64,000 bases of DNA from CAWFKW01 sp963816535 (GCA_963816535.1 CAWFKW010000001.1:1-64000), one strand, 5' to 3'. Counted from the first letter of the stretch, positions 54,332 through 63,401 are shown. Numbers and translations are program-made. Notes: a model not told the origin generated them from the letters alone.

Positions 54332-54427
54332 TTTATTTTGTTAGTTTCTTCTGAAAGAAAAATCAGGAACTTCTCACGCTCCCGGCTCATAAATGCCGGA
54401 AGCGAGGGAAGTAAATTAGAATGTGAA

Positions 54428-55192
54428 TTATTTTTTCATTGTCGGCTTAGGGGCGCCAAAGTAAAATGAGACCCCTACATAAGCCTGTAAGTAGCCTATG
54501 CTGCTTGCTGGCACTGAAACTCCGCCTTCAGTGTGCGCCTTATCTCCAAGGTCAATTTCATTTGCAGCAACTTCAGTTGAATCATCTGCGCCTAATCCGA
54601 TAAGGTTAACCAAGTGGTATTTCACGCCAACCACGGCTCCTACCTGTTTACTGAGCTTGAAATCAACTCCGCCTCCGAACTGAATTCCTATCCTGGTCTC
54701 AGATTTCATGTTTGTTCTCTGGAATGCTGGGACTGAACGGTCAGTTGCAAATGAACCGCTGAAGAAATTTGCGCAAAAATCTAATCCGAGAAACGGATTA
54801 ACTTTCTTTGTCGGCTGGAATGCCCACTCGCCTCCAAGGGATATTGCTAATATATTCATCTTTGTGGTCAGCGATAAAGATGTGCCATCATCTGGATTTA
54901 CTATATTGCCGGTCTGTTTAAACATGTTGTACGTACCGCCAAACACAACCCTGAAATTTCCTTTCTTTCCGATAGCAAGTTTTCCATCCAGCCCAAAGTT
55001 GAACCCGTTTTTATTTCTATACGGCCATCTGTCATCGGCAGTATCTGAAACTGCGATTGTATTTCTGAAATCCTGCATTGCTGATGAGTAACCGCCGGTT
55101 ACATTCAGTGTAAGTTTTGGCTGCGAATACACATTTGAATTTATTAAAAAAATGATTGCCGATGCGAAAAGTAATATATGAAGTTTTTTCAT
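54428..55192 (-). CDS. Outer-membrane beta-barrel protein (OMP_b-brl type)
   Basis: 254 residues with a signal peptide ending NVYSQ. Amphipathic strands (KLTLNVTGGYSSAMQDF, GNFRVVFGGTYNMF, AISLGGEWAFQP, IGIQFGGGVDFKL, AVVGVKYHLVNL, GYLQAYVGVSFYFG) fit an 8-strand barrel. No sorting domain. It lies between the small-protein operon and the second TonB receptor, all on the minus strand. Function unknown. Confidence 0.75.
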   Translation of the reverse strand: MKKLHILLFASAIIFLINSNVYSQPKLTLNVTGGYSSAMQDFRNTIAVSDTADDRWPYRNKNGFNFGLDGKLAIGKKGNFRVVFGGTYNMFKQTGNIVNPDDGTSLSLTTKMNILAISLGGEWAFQPTKKVNPFLGLDFCANFFSGSFATDRSVPAFQRTNMKSETRIGIQFGGGVDFKLSKQVGAVVGVKYHLVNLIGLGADDSTEVAANEIDLGDKAHTEGGVSVPASSIGYLQAYVGVSFYFGAPKPTMKK

Positions 55193-55293
55193 TGTTCTAT
55201 ATAATGAATTAAATTTCTAAAATAATATTATAAGCCCGCCGCAGCTTTTATGCGGTGGAACATTTATGCTAAGTGAAATTTTTGATGATTAGA

Positions 55294-55626
55294 TCAGGCA
55301 GCCTGGGGCGGAGCTCTTCCTTCAGGAAGAGTAACGACGTCATTATCTGAACTTAGAAAAGTAATATGAGGAATAAGCCCCACAAGCGGGGGCTCAACAA
55401 TTGCGTTATCAAGCGCGTCAAGCTGAAGGGTATTTATAGACTGATCCAGAGTTGCTACTATCTGCGTGATCTCGTTCTTCTGGACAGACAACTCAGTATC
55501 AAGGTCGATTGTTACAATGATGAATGTAACAATGCCAAGCAGTAGCAGTATATTTACCGGCGCGCTGTTATCTTTCAATACAGGAATTGAAATCAGCCTC
55601 CTGTAAAGAGATTTTGCCGGATTCAT
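55294..55626 (-). CDS. Small one-helix membrane protein, paralogue of the one at 49347-49688
   Basis: 110 residues from ATG 55626 (a TTG four codons earlier is also possible and would start at 55638). A membrane helix NILLLLGIVTFIIVTIDLD is followed by LSVQKNEITQIVATLDQSINTLQ, then VEPPLVGLI, then LPEGRAPP at the C terminus, matching the paralogue motif for motif. It begins about 12 bases after the stop of the gene at 55639-56166 and so is probably co-translated with it. Family not recognised. Confidence 0.7.
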   Translation of the reverse strand: MNPAKSLYRRLISIPVLKDNSAPVNILLLLGIVTFIIVTIDLDTELSVQKNEITQIVATLDQSINTLQLDALDNAIVEPPLVGLIPHITFLSSDNDVVTLPEGRAPPQAA

Positions 55627-55638
55627 TTTTTTTGACAA

Positions 55639-56166
55639 TTATAGAGAGCTTAAAATAGATTCCCTGTCGTCGAAATGTTTTATCATTTGTTCCAGTAAAG
55701 TTCCTATCTTATCCACTGAGGGAGCTACATCGACGTTCGATTTTGAATTGGTTTCAAGCTCTGCGCATGCGGCAGAAATCGCTTCAACTTCGTCCAGCAG
55801 GCCGGCGTCAAACTGGTAAACCTGGTTTAGTTTGTCGTCTTTTATTTTTACCACGTCAAATGCGCCTGAATATCCCCTGGAAGCGGAGCGGAATTTATTA
55901 ACCGCGCTCTGGAGTTTTTTATCAAGCTTGTCTATCCCGTCTGATTCAAATAACTTACCTCTCTGGGCGAGGTTCAATACTGTGTTTTTCAGCTTTACGT
56001 GATTTGAGTCAAGCTCTACTGCAAGCTTATTCCTGAGAACGGTATCCAGCTCCCTTGAGTTATCGCGGTTCACGTACCCGTCATATCCGGGAATGAATCG
56101 CTTTATTCTCTCCAGGAAAGATTCCTTCGATTTGACCTGTTGTAATGATGCGTTTAAGTCAGTCAT
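55639..56166 (-). CDS. Cytoplasmic helical protein with an FIPGYDGY motif
   Basis: 175 residues, no signal or membrane segment. It begins with a short helix, then ERIKRFIPGYDGYVNRDNSRELDTVLR, a motif I recall from uncharacterised proteins encoded beside SPFH/band-7 or zinc-ribbon proteins in several phyla. The rest is alpha-helical (LAQRGKLFESDGIDKLDKKLQSAVNKF; LLDEVEAISAACAELE). It is coupled to the one-helix membrane protein downstream, suggesting a membrane-associated pair. No SPFH gene is in the window. Function unknown. Confidence 0.65.
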   Translation of the reverse strand: MTDLNASLQQVKSKESFLERIKRFIPGYDGYVNRDNSRELDTVLRNKLAVELDSNHVKLKNTVLNLAQRGKLFESDGIDKLDKKLQSAVNKFRSASRGYSGAFDVVKIKDDKLNQVYQFDAGLLDEVEAISAACAELETNSKSNVDVAPSVDKIGTLLEQMIKHFDDRESILSSL

Positions 56167-56334
56167 TGTCTTTTATTTATTTTAACTTATTTATATTAAC
56201 ATAAAATAGTACTATTAAATATTTTTTGCAATTTATTTAGTATATTCAGAGAGGGAAATAATTATCTGTTTGTTTCAAATATATAAGCCTTTTTTGATGA
56301 AATTATAGTTTTTATTTTGTTTTATGGAGGTTAT

Positions 56335-56973
56335 ATGAAACTGGGGAACAAAGCCGTCTTATTTTTGTTTTTGATCTCAGCGCTTGCGCCTTCTTTTATG
56401 TACGGCCAGACAGCGGATGAGCTGTTTCAAAATGGCAAGAATGCGCTGCATTCAAAAGACTATGCATCAGCAATAGATTTTCTTTCCCGGTGCATAGCCG
56501 CACAGTCAGATAACAGCGACGCATATTACGAAAGAGGGCATGCGTATTATGAATTAAAGCGCTACGACGAAGCGCTTTCAGATCTGAATACAGCTTTGAA
56601 ACTGGCCCCCGATAATATTGACGCATACTTTGTAAGAGGAGAAGCTTATTTTGGAATTAAGAGTTATGACGCGGCAATAGACGATTTTACGAAAGCCGTA
56701 GACTATCAGCCTTCGTTTGCGGACGCGTATTTTGCAAGGGGCGACTGCTACTTCGAGAAGAATCAGTATAACGATGCTATTTCAGATTATACCAAAACTG
56801 TTGAAGCTGACCCGTCCTATTCAGATGCGTATTATAAAATGGGAGAGTGTTATGAGAATCTTCAGGATTATAAAAATGCCGTCGCAAACTGGAAGATTGC
56901 AAGCGACCTAAGCCCTGCTTATAAAGAAATGCTGAAAGATAAAATTGACGAGGCAAATTCAAAAATTAAATAA
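56335..56973 (+). CDS. Exported TPR protein
   Basis: 212 residues from ATG 56335, with a strong GGAGG four bases upstream; an in-frame TTG at 56317 is less likely. The signal peptide ends MYGQ. Five or so TPR units of 34 residues follow (for example SDAYYERGHAYYELKRYDEALSDL, IDAYFVRGEAYFGIKSYDAAIDDF). It is probably a periplasmic scaffold. It is divergent from the gene at 55639-56166 across 168 bases. Confidence 0.85.
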   Translation: MKLGNKAVLFLFLISALAPSFMYGQTADELFQNGKNALHSKDYASAIDFLSRCIAAQSDNSDAYYERGHAYYELKRYDEALSDLNTALKLAPDNIDAYFVRGEAYFGIKSYDAAIDDFTKAVDYQPSFADAYFARGDCYFEKNQYNDAISDYTKTVEADPSYSDAYYKMGECYENLQDYKNAVANWKIASDLSPAYKEMLKDKIDEANSKIK

Positions 56974-57012
56974 GTAAATAGCGGTTAACATTTCATAAAT
57001 TATCCCATAGTT

Positions 57013-57489
57013 ATGAAGAGAATTCTATTAGTTTTGCCAATGTTCTTTTTTATCTTCTGCGGGCCGGCGTTTGCAGGCACAATTCAACTGAATAGCTTTA
57101 CAGAGCTTTTGGACGCTCTCAATAAAGGCGAGAAAGTTAACGTTGTGATTCATTACGCGGATTGCAAATTAAAAATTGATTCCGTCGAAAAGAAATCCCC
57201 GGATGAAATTGCCGGCATGCCTATGATGCCCTTTGAGTATTATGGCGCGGGGGTGATTAATAAGAAAGCTTTTATATCGTCATCTTCCACAGTTATGATC
57301 TACCTGGCCGGGTTTAACGGATTTGTAAATAATTATATGAAGGTGAGAGCTTATGATGATAACACAGTGGAAATTACCGTTAAATTTGTTGCCTCAAAAA
57401 CTTTTGAAACCCAAATGGATGAAATGTTCACCGGTGGGATCAACGACGGCTCAAACGGTAAAGGAGTTTATTTCTTCGCCGAAAATTAG
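57013..57489 (+). CDS. Exported VirK-like protein
   Basis: 158 residues with signal peptide ending AFAG. The core reads SFTELLDALNKGEKVNVVIHYADCKL and then GMPMMPFEYYGAGVI, the pattern of the VirK family (F-x-x-L-x-x-A-L-x-x-G-x-x-V-x-x-V-x-x-Y-x-x-C). The role of this family is poorly known. It lies 39 bases after the TPR gene and may be in its operon. Confidence 0.65.
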   Translation: MKRILLVLPMFFFIFCGPAFAGTIQLNSFTELLDALNKGEKVNVVIHYADCKLKIDSVEKKSPDEIAGMPMMPFEYYGAGVINKKAFISSSSTVMIYLAGFNGFVNNYMKVRAYDDNTVEITVKFVASKTFETQMDEMFTGGINDGSNGKGVYFFAEN

Positions 57490-57591
57490 CCCGGCCTTGT
57501 TGTACCGGCATATCGAGATCTGATCCCTTAAACTCATTGAATCTTAACTGATAAGCGGGAATTTAATTTCTAAAAACTAACTTTAGCGGCA

Positions 57592-58818
57592 ATGAAAAAA
57601 CTTGTATTACTTCTGCTTGTTTTTGCTAACTCGCAGCTATTTTCCCAATCGTGGACTCAAACATTGAACGGCATTACAATTTGGTCTCTCGCAAAAGACA
57701 TGAACTCAAATATTTATGCCGGCTCAACGGGGTCAAACTCAAAGATCTTCAGATCAAGTAATTTAGGCGTCAACTGGGATACAGTTTCAGGCGCCAACGG
57801 GCAAACTGTGTTCTCGATGGATTTCGATTCTCTTGGACGCATGTTTGTCGCAAATTCAACAGCCGGGCTTTTAAGATCCACAAACGGCGGGGTGAGCTTT
57901 ACTGTTATTCCTGAGAGTGTTTTCGGGAACTCCGGTTTGCAGGCCGTAGCGTGCGGCAAGAATGGTTACGTTTATGTGGCAACAAACGGCGCGGGATTTT
58001 ACAGAAGTACCGATACAGGCTCTACATTTACTCAAACCGGTTTAAGCTCGATGCAGGTTGTTGCATTGCTGGTTGACAAGTATAATCCTTCAATGGTTTA
58101 TGCAGGCGTCTCACAGACGTATGCGGGATTCTACAGGTCCACCGATTTTGGCGCTACCTTTTCGGCTAATCTAAATCCGGGCAAAAATATATTCGGTATA
58201 ATGGAAAGCAGTCCTTCAGTTCTCTATACCGTAACCACCTCACCGGCAGGCGCTGTTGATAAATCAACTGACGGCGGGCTTACCTGGAACACGACGGCTT
58301 CAGGCTATGTGTGCAGAGGAATTGCCAATTCGCCATTCGGAATTCTTATCGCCGGGAACGGGGGATTGTTCATTTCGACAAACGGCGGGACTAGCTTTTC
58401 AAACTATGGTATTACAGCTATATCAACACCTGTCCTTTCCATTGGCAATGTAACAATAGTTGGGGCGAGCGGGACAACTGCAGGCGGCGCTTACTACAAT
58501 GTCGGCATAGTTGGTTTGAATAATAACGGGACTATTGCTCAGAGTTTTCAATTGTATCAGAATTATCCAAATCCCTTTAACCCGTCTACAAAAATCAAAT
58601 TTGATTTGCCATCTTCAGGTCAAAATCTTGCCTTTGTTACACGAATAGATATTTATGATGCTTTAGGTAAAAAAATGGAAACACTTTTCAGCCGGCAGTT
58701 ACAGCCGGGGAGCTATGAATTTGAGTGGAACGCAGCGAATTACCCAAGCGGAGTCTATTATTATAAATTGTCATATGGCGTTCAAATTGAAACTAAAAAA
58801 ATGGTTCTTATCAAATGA
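57592..58818 (+). CDS. Secreted BNR-repeat propeller protein with type IX sorting domain
   Basis: 408 residues: signal peptide ending LFSQ, then repeats with F-R/Y-R-S-S/T-x-x-G-x-x-W/F-x (FRSSNLGVNWD, LRSTNGGVSFT, YRSTDTGSTFT, YRSTDFGATFS, KSTDGGLTWN, ISTNGGTSFS) forming a sialidase-like propeller. The sorting domain starts NYPNPFNPST and ends KKMVLIK. It is shorter than the sialidase-like gene at 47112-48716. Substrate unknown. Confidence 0.82.
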   Translation: MKKLVLLLLVFANSQLFSQSWTQTLNGITIWSLAKDMNSNIYAGSTGSNSKIFRSSNLGVNWDTVSGANGQTVFSMDFDSLGRMFVANSTAGLLRSTNGGVSFTVIPESVFGNSGLQAVACGKNGYVYVATNGAGFYRSTDTGSTFTQTGLSSMQVVALLVDKYNPSMVYAGVSQTYAGFYRSTDFGATFSANLNPGKNIFGIMESSPSVLYTVTTSPAGAVDKSTDGGLTWNTTASGYVCRGIANSPFGILIAGNGGLFISTNGGTSFSNYGITAISTPVLSIGNVTIVGASGTTAGGAYYNVGIVGLNNNGTIAQSFQLYQNYPNPFNPSTKIKFDLPSSGQNLAFVTRIDIYDALGKKMETLFSRQLQPGSYEFEWNAANYPSGVYYYKLSYGVQIETKKMVLIK

Positions 58819-58896
58819 GAATGAATTTTTGCAGGTTTGTTGAACTTTTTGACAATTATATTTATTCCTCATTAATGAACTTATAGAATCAAAAAT

Positions 58897-59292
58897 ATGA
58901 CTAAATTTTCTGTATTTACTTCTGTTGTCATCGCCGTTTTTGTAATTACAATTAAGCCGGCGCTAAGCCAAAACGACGGAGTACAGCAAACCTCCCCAAA
59001 AACATGTATTGTAACCGGCGAAACAATAGAAGAGGGGCAGGGGGTCGAGCTTACTTACCTTGGCAAAACATATAACTTCTGCTGTTCTCATTGCGTTGAT
59101 AAGTTCAAAAAAGAACCTATGAATTACATTAAAGAAGATATTAAGTGCCCGGTCAGCGGCGAGACCGCATCTAAGGATATTTCGGCTGTGTATGACGGCG
59201 TGAAATACTATTTTTGCTGTGAGAATTGCGAAGGCAAGTTCAAAAAAGACCCGGAAAAATATTTGAATAAGGATAAGAAAGACAATAAATGA
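58897..59292 (+). CDS. Exported protein with two YHS/TRASH-type metal-binding domains
   Basis: 131 residues with a signal peptide (ending ALSQ) and two tandem domains. Domain 1 runs from CIVTGETIEEGQGVEL to YNFCCSHCVDKFKKEP; domain 2 runs from CPVSGETASKDISAV to YYFCCENCEGKFKKDP. Each has C-x-x-(S/T)-G-E and F-C-C-x-x-C, the YHS/TRASH cysteine pattern for a metal such as copper or zinc. A role in periplasmic metal handling is likely; which metal is not evident. Confidence 0.82.
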   Translation: MTKFSVFTSVVIAVFVITIKPALSQNDGVQQTSPKTCIVTGETIEEGQGVELTYLGKTYNFCCSHCVDKFKKEPMNYIKEDIKCPVSGETASKDISAVYDGVKYYFCCENCEGKFKKDPEKYLNKDKKDNK

Positions 59293-59598
59293 GTTTGGGG
59301 ATATCAAAGAAGAAAAGCGGCCGTCCTTTTCCGGGCGGCCACTTCTTTAATTCTTTTTGCCTTTGATGGCGTTATCACCAACAAAAAATGACATGATCTC
59401 TTATGTTGTTGGTCATAAGGCCAACAACGGCAAAGAACGCAGTAGTTCAAAAGGCACTATTTGTAAAAAATTGTTAATATTCGCCCGCCTTCATTTATAA
59501 ATTGAATATTTACTATATTAGAACTAAATTGCAACTTGCGTAAATATATTCAAAAAAAGGGCTAATTCCCCTTTTCAATTATTAAGGTTTAGGCACAT
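59293..59598. other. Intergenic region with mutually exclusive hairpins upstream of uppS
   Basis: 306 bases. After the YHS terminator, 59353-59441 contains ACCAACA (59377-59383), TGTTGTTGG(T) (59404-59413) and CCAACAAC (59421-59428). The middle segment can pair with either neighbour; GTTGTTGG/CCAACAAC is a perfect 8-bp stem. Outer TTTGCC/GGCAAA and GCGTT/AACGC pairs can close a larger fold. The last 150 bases are AT-rich and hold the promoter region of uppS without a clear consensus. Confidence 0.45.
59305..59347 (+). terminator. Terminator after the YHS gene
   Basis: GGCCGTCC (59319-59326) pairs with GGGCGGCC (59333-59340), with one G-T pair. The flanks AAGAAG and CTTCTT extend the stem, and TTCTTTTT follows further on. 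Confidence 0.7.
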
Positions 59599-60384
59599 TT
59601 GCAAGCTCCTACGGGAAAAGACAAGGAAATTCAGGAAGTTTTAAAGGCATCGGGTGAAATTCCGGGACATGTTGCGATTATTATGGACGGCAACGGCAGG
59701 TGGGCGCAGGAAAAGGGAAAGCACAGAACGTTCGGGCACCGGGAAGGCGTCCATTCGGTAAGAGACATAGTTGAAGCCTCCGGACAATTAGGAATTAAAT
59801 ACCTCACATTATATACTTTTTCTACTGAAAACTGGAGACGTCCAAAAACTGAAGTTGCGGTTTTGATGCGTCTGCTTATCAAGGCTCTCAGAGACGAGAC
59901 CGATAAATTACATGAAAATAACGTGCGCTTAACCGCGGTCGGCGATATGTCGGTATTGCCTCCCCAGGTTTTGAACGAACTTAACGAAGGTATCCGCAAG
60001 ACTCGCGATAATAAGCTCATGACTCTGGTTCTGGCGTTAAGCTACAGCGGCAGGTGGGATATCATTAACGCGGTCAGGAAGATTGCGCATGATTACAAGC
60101 ACTCGGCTCTCAAATTTGCCGATATTAACGAGAATTTCTTCGGCAATTACCTTGTTACAAAGGATATTCCCGATCCTGACCTGCTCATCAGAACCGGAGG
60201 CGATTACAGGATAAGCAACTTCCTTTTGTGGGAGAGCGCCTATACCGAGCTTTATTTTGACAGACATTTTTGGCCCGATTTCAGAAGGAAAGCTCTCTAC
60301 GATGCAATTAAAGAATTTCAGGGACGGGAAAGAAGGTTCGGCATGACTACTAAACAAATTCAAAAGAAGAAATCAACTAAATGA
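59599..60384 (+). CDS. uppS: Undecaprenyl diphosphate synthase (cis-prenyltransferase)
   Basis: 261 residues from a TTG start. MDGNGRWAQEKG (catalytic Asp30), GHREG, LYTFSTENW, and the C-terminal DLLIRTGGDYRISNFLLWESAYTEL motif are all present. It builds the C55 lipid carrier for peptidoglycan and polysaccharides in the cytoplasm. The stop overlaps the bamA ATG by 4 bases (ATGA). Confidence 0.96.
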   Translation: MQAPTGKDKEIQEVLKASGEIPGHVAIIMDGNGRWAQEKGKHRTFGHREGVHSVRDIVEASGQLGIKYLTLYTFSTENWRRPKTEVAVLMRLLIKALRDETDKLHENNVRLTAVGDMSVLPPQVLNELNEGIRKTRDNKLMTLVLALSYSGRWDIINAVRKIAHDYKHSALKFADINENFFGNYLVTKDIPDPDLLIRTGGDYRISNFLLWESAYTELYFDRHFWPDFRRKALYDAIKEFQGRERRFGMTTKQIQKKKSTK

Positions 60385-62744
60385 AGTTTTTCAATAAGCC
60401 AGTAAACGTTTCCGCGCTGTTTGCAATTTTGATTTTCCTTTCGGTATGCTCAGGCGCAATCGCGCAGGAAGCCTCTACTTATAAAATAATTGCAATATCG
60501 ACCGACGGCAATAAGAGATTTGATTCAAAAACTATAATCGCCAACAGCGGCCTTAAAGTCGGAGAAGAGATTGTGATTCCTTCGGACCAGACCAAGGATG
60601 CTATTGAAAGACTCTGGAACCTGAACTTGTTTTCAGATATACAGATCATGGTGGATAAGAAAGTAGGAAACGGGGCGTACATTGTCATCAAAGTTAAAGA
60701 GCTGCCTATACTGGATGAAATAAAATATACTGGTAACGATGAATTCAGCAAGAAGGATCTTGACGATAAGATAAACCTGGTAAAGGGCCAGGTAATTACG
60801 CCCCAGACTGTCAAAGATATTGAATACAATATAAAAAAAGCATACCTGGATGAAGGTTATCCCCTTGTTGAGGTGTCCGTAGACCAGTTTGTAAACACAT
60901 ATAACGAAGCCCAGCTAAGAGTAAAAATCCACGAAGGTAACAAAATAAGCGTCGAGAAGATAAGATTTGTAGGAAACAAAAAAGTGTCATCAAGCGACCT
61001 TAAGGGCGCGATGGAAAATACTACTGAAAGAGTCTGGTGGAAGTTCTGGGATAAGGCGAGATTTAACAAGAAGGATTTCGAGAAAGACAGCTCCGATATC
61101 ATTGACTATTATCAGGAAAAAGGCTTTAAGGACGCGAGTATTGAAAGTACTTCGTTAAAATACACGCCTGATAAAGAAGATGTGGATATTACTATAAAAG
61201 TAAATGAGGGCAGAAGATACAGGATCGGCAAAATAACATTTACGGGAAATAAGATATACAAAGATTCCCTTCTTTATGAAAGACTTGGCCTTAAGACGGG
61301 CGACGTTTATAATATCAAAAAGTTCCAGCAGAACCTGAGAGGGAACGAAAACCAAACCGATATTTCAACTCTCTATCTTGATAACGGCTACCTGAATTTT
61401 CACGCCGATGTTGATGAAACTGTCAGGGATAGCAACATAGTCGACCTGAATATTAAAATTACCGAGAAGAACCAGTTCAGGGTCGGGTTGATAGGCTTTT
61501 CGGGAAACACTAAAACGCAGGATAAAGTGATGCGAAGGGAATTGTTCACTTTGCCCGGGCAGTACTTCAACAAGAGCGATATGATCAGAAGCGTAAGACA
61601 GCTCTCATCGCTTAATTACTTCAACCCTGAGAAATTCAATTACGACGTATCGCTCAGGAACGACAGTACTGTTGATTTAACGTACATTCTCGAAGAGAAA
61701 TCATCCGACCAGCTAAATGCCTCCGTTGGTTACAGCGAGAGCTTTGGTCTTTCGGGCAGCCTGGGGCTCACTTTCAATAACTTTGATATTTCAGACCCGT
61801 TTTCGGGAGGCGCGGGCCAGGTTCTCAGCTTCACATGGGATTTCGGGTCAGGCGGCACATACAGGCAGTTCAGGATAAGCTTTACTGAACCTTGGTTTAT
61901 GAATACTCCAACGCTTGTCGGATTAGACCTGTTCGATACAAGAACTAATTATGACTATGATATCCGCGAGACAGGGGCGACTTTTAATATAGGAAGAAGG
62001 TTTAAGTTCCCTGATGATTATTTCCGCGGTGATTGGTTTCTTAAGTACCAGGAAACAGATGTTATCCAGGGAGCCGGAATATACCAGACCGGCTTAAGAA
62101 GCCAGGTCAGCATTGGGCAGGTTATTTCGAGGAACTCGACGGACAACCCTGTGTTCCCCACATACGGTTCGCATGTTGCCTTTTCGACTGAAATTGCCGG
62201 CGCAAATGTTATCGGCTCGACTCATTTTTTAAAGCTCGGCTTTAAATCTGAAGCATATAACAGGATTGATAACTCGGGTAAATTCATCCTGGCTTCTTCG
62301 TTCGATATAGAAGGCATAAGCAGCCTTGCAAAAGACGGTTACGTGCCTCCAAACGAATTGTTCTTTATGGGCGGCAGCGGGCTTGCGTATAACACAACCG
62401 AATTGAGAGGTTACGATGACAGAACTATCGGCCCCACGGATATATATAAGTCTCCGATCGGCGGAAGGTTCCTTATGAGATACAGCGCGGAACTGCGTTA
62501 TGCGCTAGTTATGGACCCCATACCTGTATTCTTGACTTCTTTCATTGAAGCGGGCAATGTGTGGGCGACTTTTAAACAGTCGAACCCATTCGATCTTAAG
62601 CGCTCGGCTGGATTCGGCATAAGGGTTCAGCTTCCCGCAGTGGGTATTATAGGGTTTGATCTGGGGTACGGCTTCGACAGGAAAACAGTGGATGGGCAGG
62701 ACCCATCATGGATATTCCACTTCCAGTTCGGTAAAGGATTCTAG
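60381..62744 (+). CDS. bamA: Outer-membrane protein assembly factor BamA
   Basis: 787 residues: signal peptide ending AIAQ, five POTRA domains (about 30-420; for example IAISTDGNKRFDSKTI, VEKIRFVGNKKVSSSDLK, IGKITFTGNKIYKDSL) and a 16-strand barrel. The barrel includes GGSGLAYNTTELRGYDDRTIG (the R-G-F/Y loop 6 motif) and a final strand ending FGKGF. It inserts beta-barrel proteins, of which this window encodes many. It is translationally coupled to uppS. Confidence 0.96.
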   Translation: MKFFNKPVNVSALFAILIFLSVCSGAIAQEASTYKIIAISTDGNKRFDSKTIIANSGLKVGEEIVIPSDQTKDAIERLWNLNLFSDIQIMVDKKVGNGAYIVIKVKELPILDEIKYTGNDEFSKKDLDDKINLVKGQVITPQTVKDIEYNIKKAYLDEGYPLVEVSVDQFVNTYNEAQLRVKIHEGNKISVEKIRFVGNKKVSSSDLKGAMENTTERVWWKFWDKARFNKKDFEKDSSDIIDYYQEKGFKDASIESTSLKYTPDKEDVDITIKVNEGRRYRIGKITFTGNKIYKDSLLYERLGLKTGDVYNIKKFQQNLRGNENQTDISTLYLDNGYLNFHADVDETVRDSNIVDLNIKITEKNQFRVGLIGFSGNTKTQDKVMRRELFTLPGQYFNKSDMIRSVRQLSSLNYFNPEKFNYDVSLRNDSTVDLTYILEEKSSDQLNASVGYSESFGLSGSLGLTFNNFDISDPFSGGAGQVLSFTWDFGSGGTYRQFRISFTEPWFMNTPTLVGLDLFDTRTNYDYDIRETGATFNIGRRFKFPDDYFRGDWFLKYQETDVIQGAGIYQTGLRSQVSIGQVISRNSTDNPVFPTYGSHVAFSTEIAGANVIGSTHFLKLGFKSEAYNRIDNSGKFILASSFDIEGISSLAKDGYVPPNELFFMGGSGLAYNTTELRGYDDRTIGPTDIYKSPIGGRFLMRYSAELRYALVMDPIPVFLTSFIEAGNVWATFKQSNPFDLKRSAGFGIRVQLPAVGIIGFDLGYGFDRKTVDGQDPSWIFHFQFGKGF

Positions 62745-62799
62745 TTAACGGCAACAAAAAAATTAAGACATATAAATTAAATATATAAAGGAGTTATAA

Positions 62800-63351
62800 G
62801 TGAAAAAAACGATAATAGCATGTTTGGCGATTTTCGTAATGTTTGGGGCAGGGAGCGCATATTCGCAAGTGAAGATCGCGTTTGTTGACAGCGACGTTAT
62901 TATTAAACAGCTTCCGGAAGCCCAGGCGGTCCAGAAACAGCTTGAGGATCTTCAGAAGGCTTATGTTGATACAATCACGTCAAGAGAAAACGATTTGAAA
63001 TCAAAAGCGGATGATTTTAAGACAAAATACGAAGATGCCCAGAACCAGGTGAATTCAGGCAAACTCACGGCTGACCAGGCTAAACAGCTTGAGGCGCAAA
63101 TGACCGAAATGCAGAACGATATCCAGAAGGCTGACCAGGACCTTGCAGCATACAAACAGCAGATTCAGCAGCAGCTTGTTTCAACGCAGCAGCAGCTATT
63201 CAAGCCTGTAAAAGAAAAAATTACGAAAGAAATTGAGAATGTGGCGAAAGAGCTGAAATATAACATCGTTCTGGATAAAGCATCCGATGCGCTGATATTC
63301 GGCGATAAGGAATTAGACATAACGTTCAAAGTTCTGGATAAACTTAAATAA
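62800..63351 (+). CDS. Skp/OmpH-family periplasmic chaperone, copy 1
   Basis: 183 residues from a GTG start, decided by a perfect AAGGAG at 62788-62793, seven bases upstream, the best Shine-Dalgarno in the window. The signal peptide ends SAYSQ. KIAFVDSDVIIKQLPEAQ opens the Skp core, followed by a long Gln/Lys/Asp-rich coiled coil and a C-terminal strand YNIVLDKASDALIFGDKELDIT. It holds unfolded outer-membrane proteins for BamA. Confidence 0.9.
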   Translation: MKKTIIACLAIFVMFGAGSAYSQVKIAFVDSDVIIKQLPEAQAVQKQLEDLQKAYVDTITSRENDLKSKADDFKTKYEDAQNQVNSGKLTADQAKQLEAQMTEMQNDIQKADQDLAAYKQQIQQQLVSTQQQLFKPVKEKITKEIENVAKELKYNIVLDKASDALIFGDKELDITFKVLDKLK

Positions 63352-63401
63352 TACGGCGCCGGGGAAATATACCTTTTATTAAAATATCCGGTAAAAAAAC
63401 T

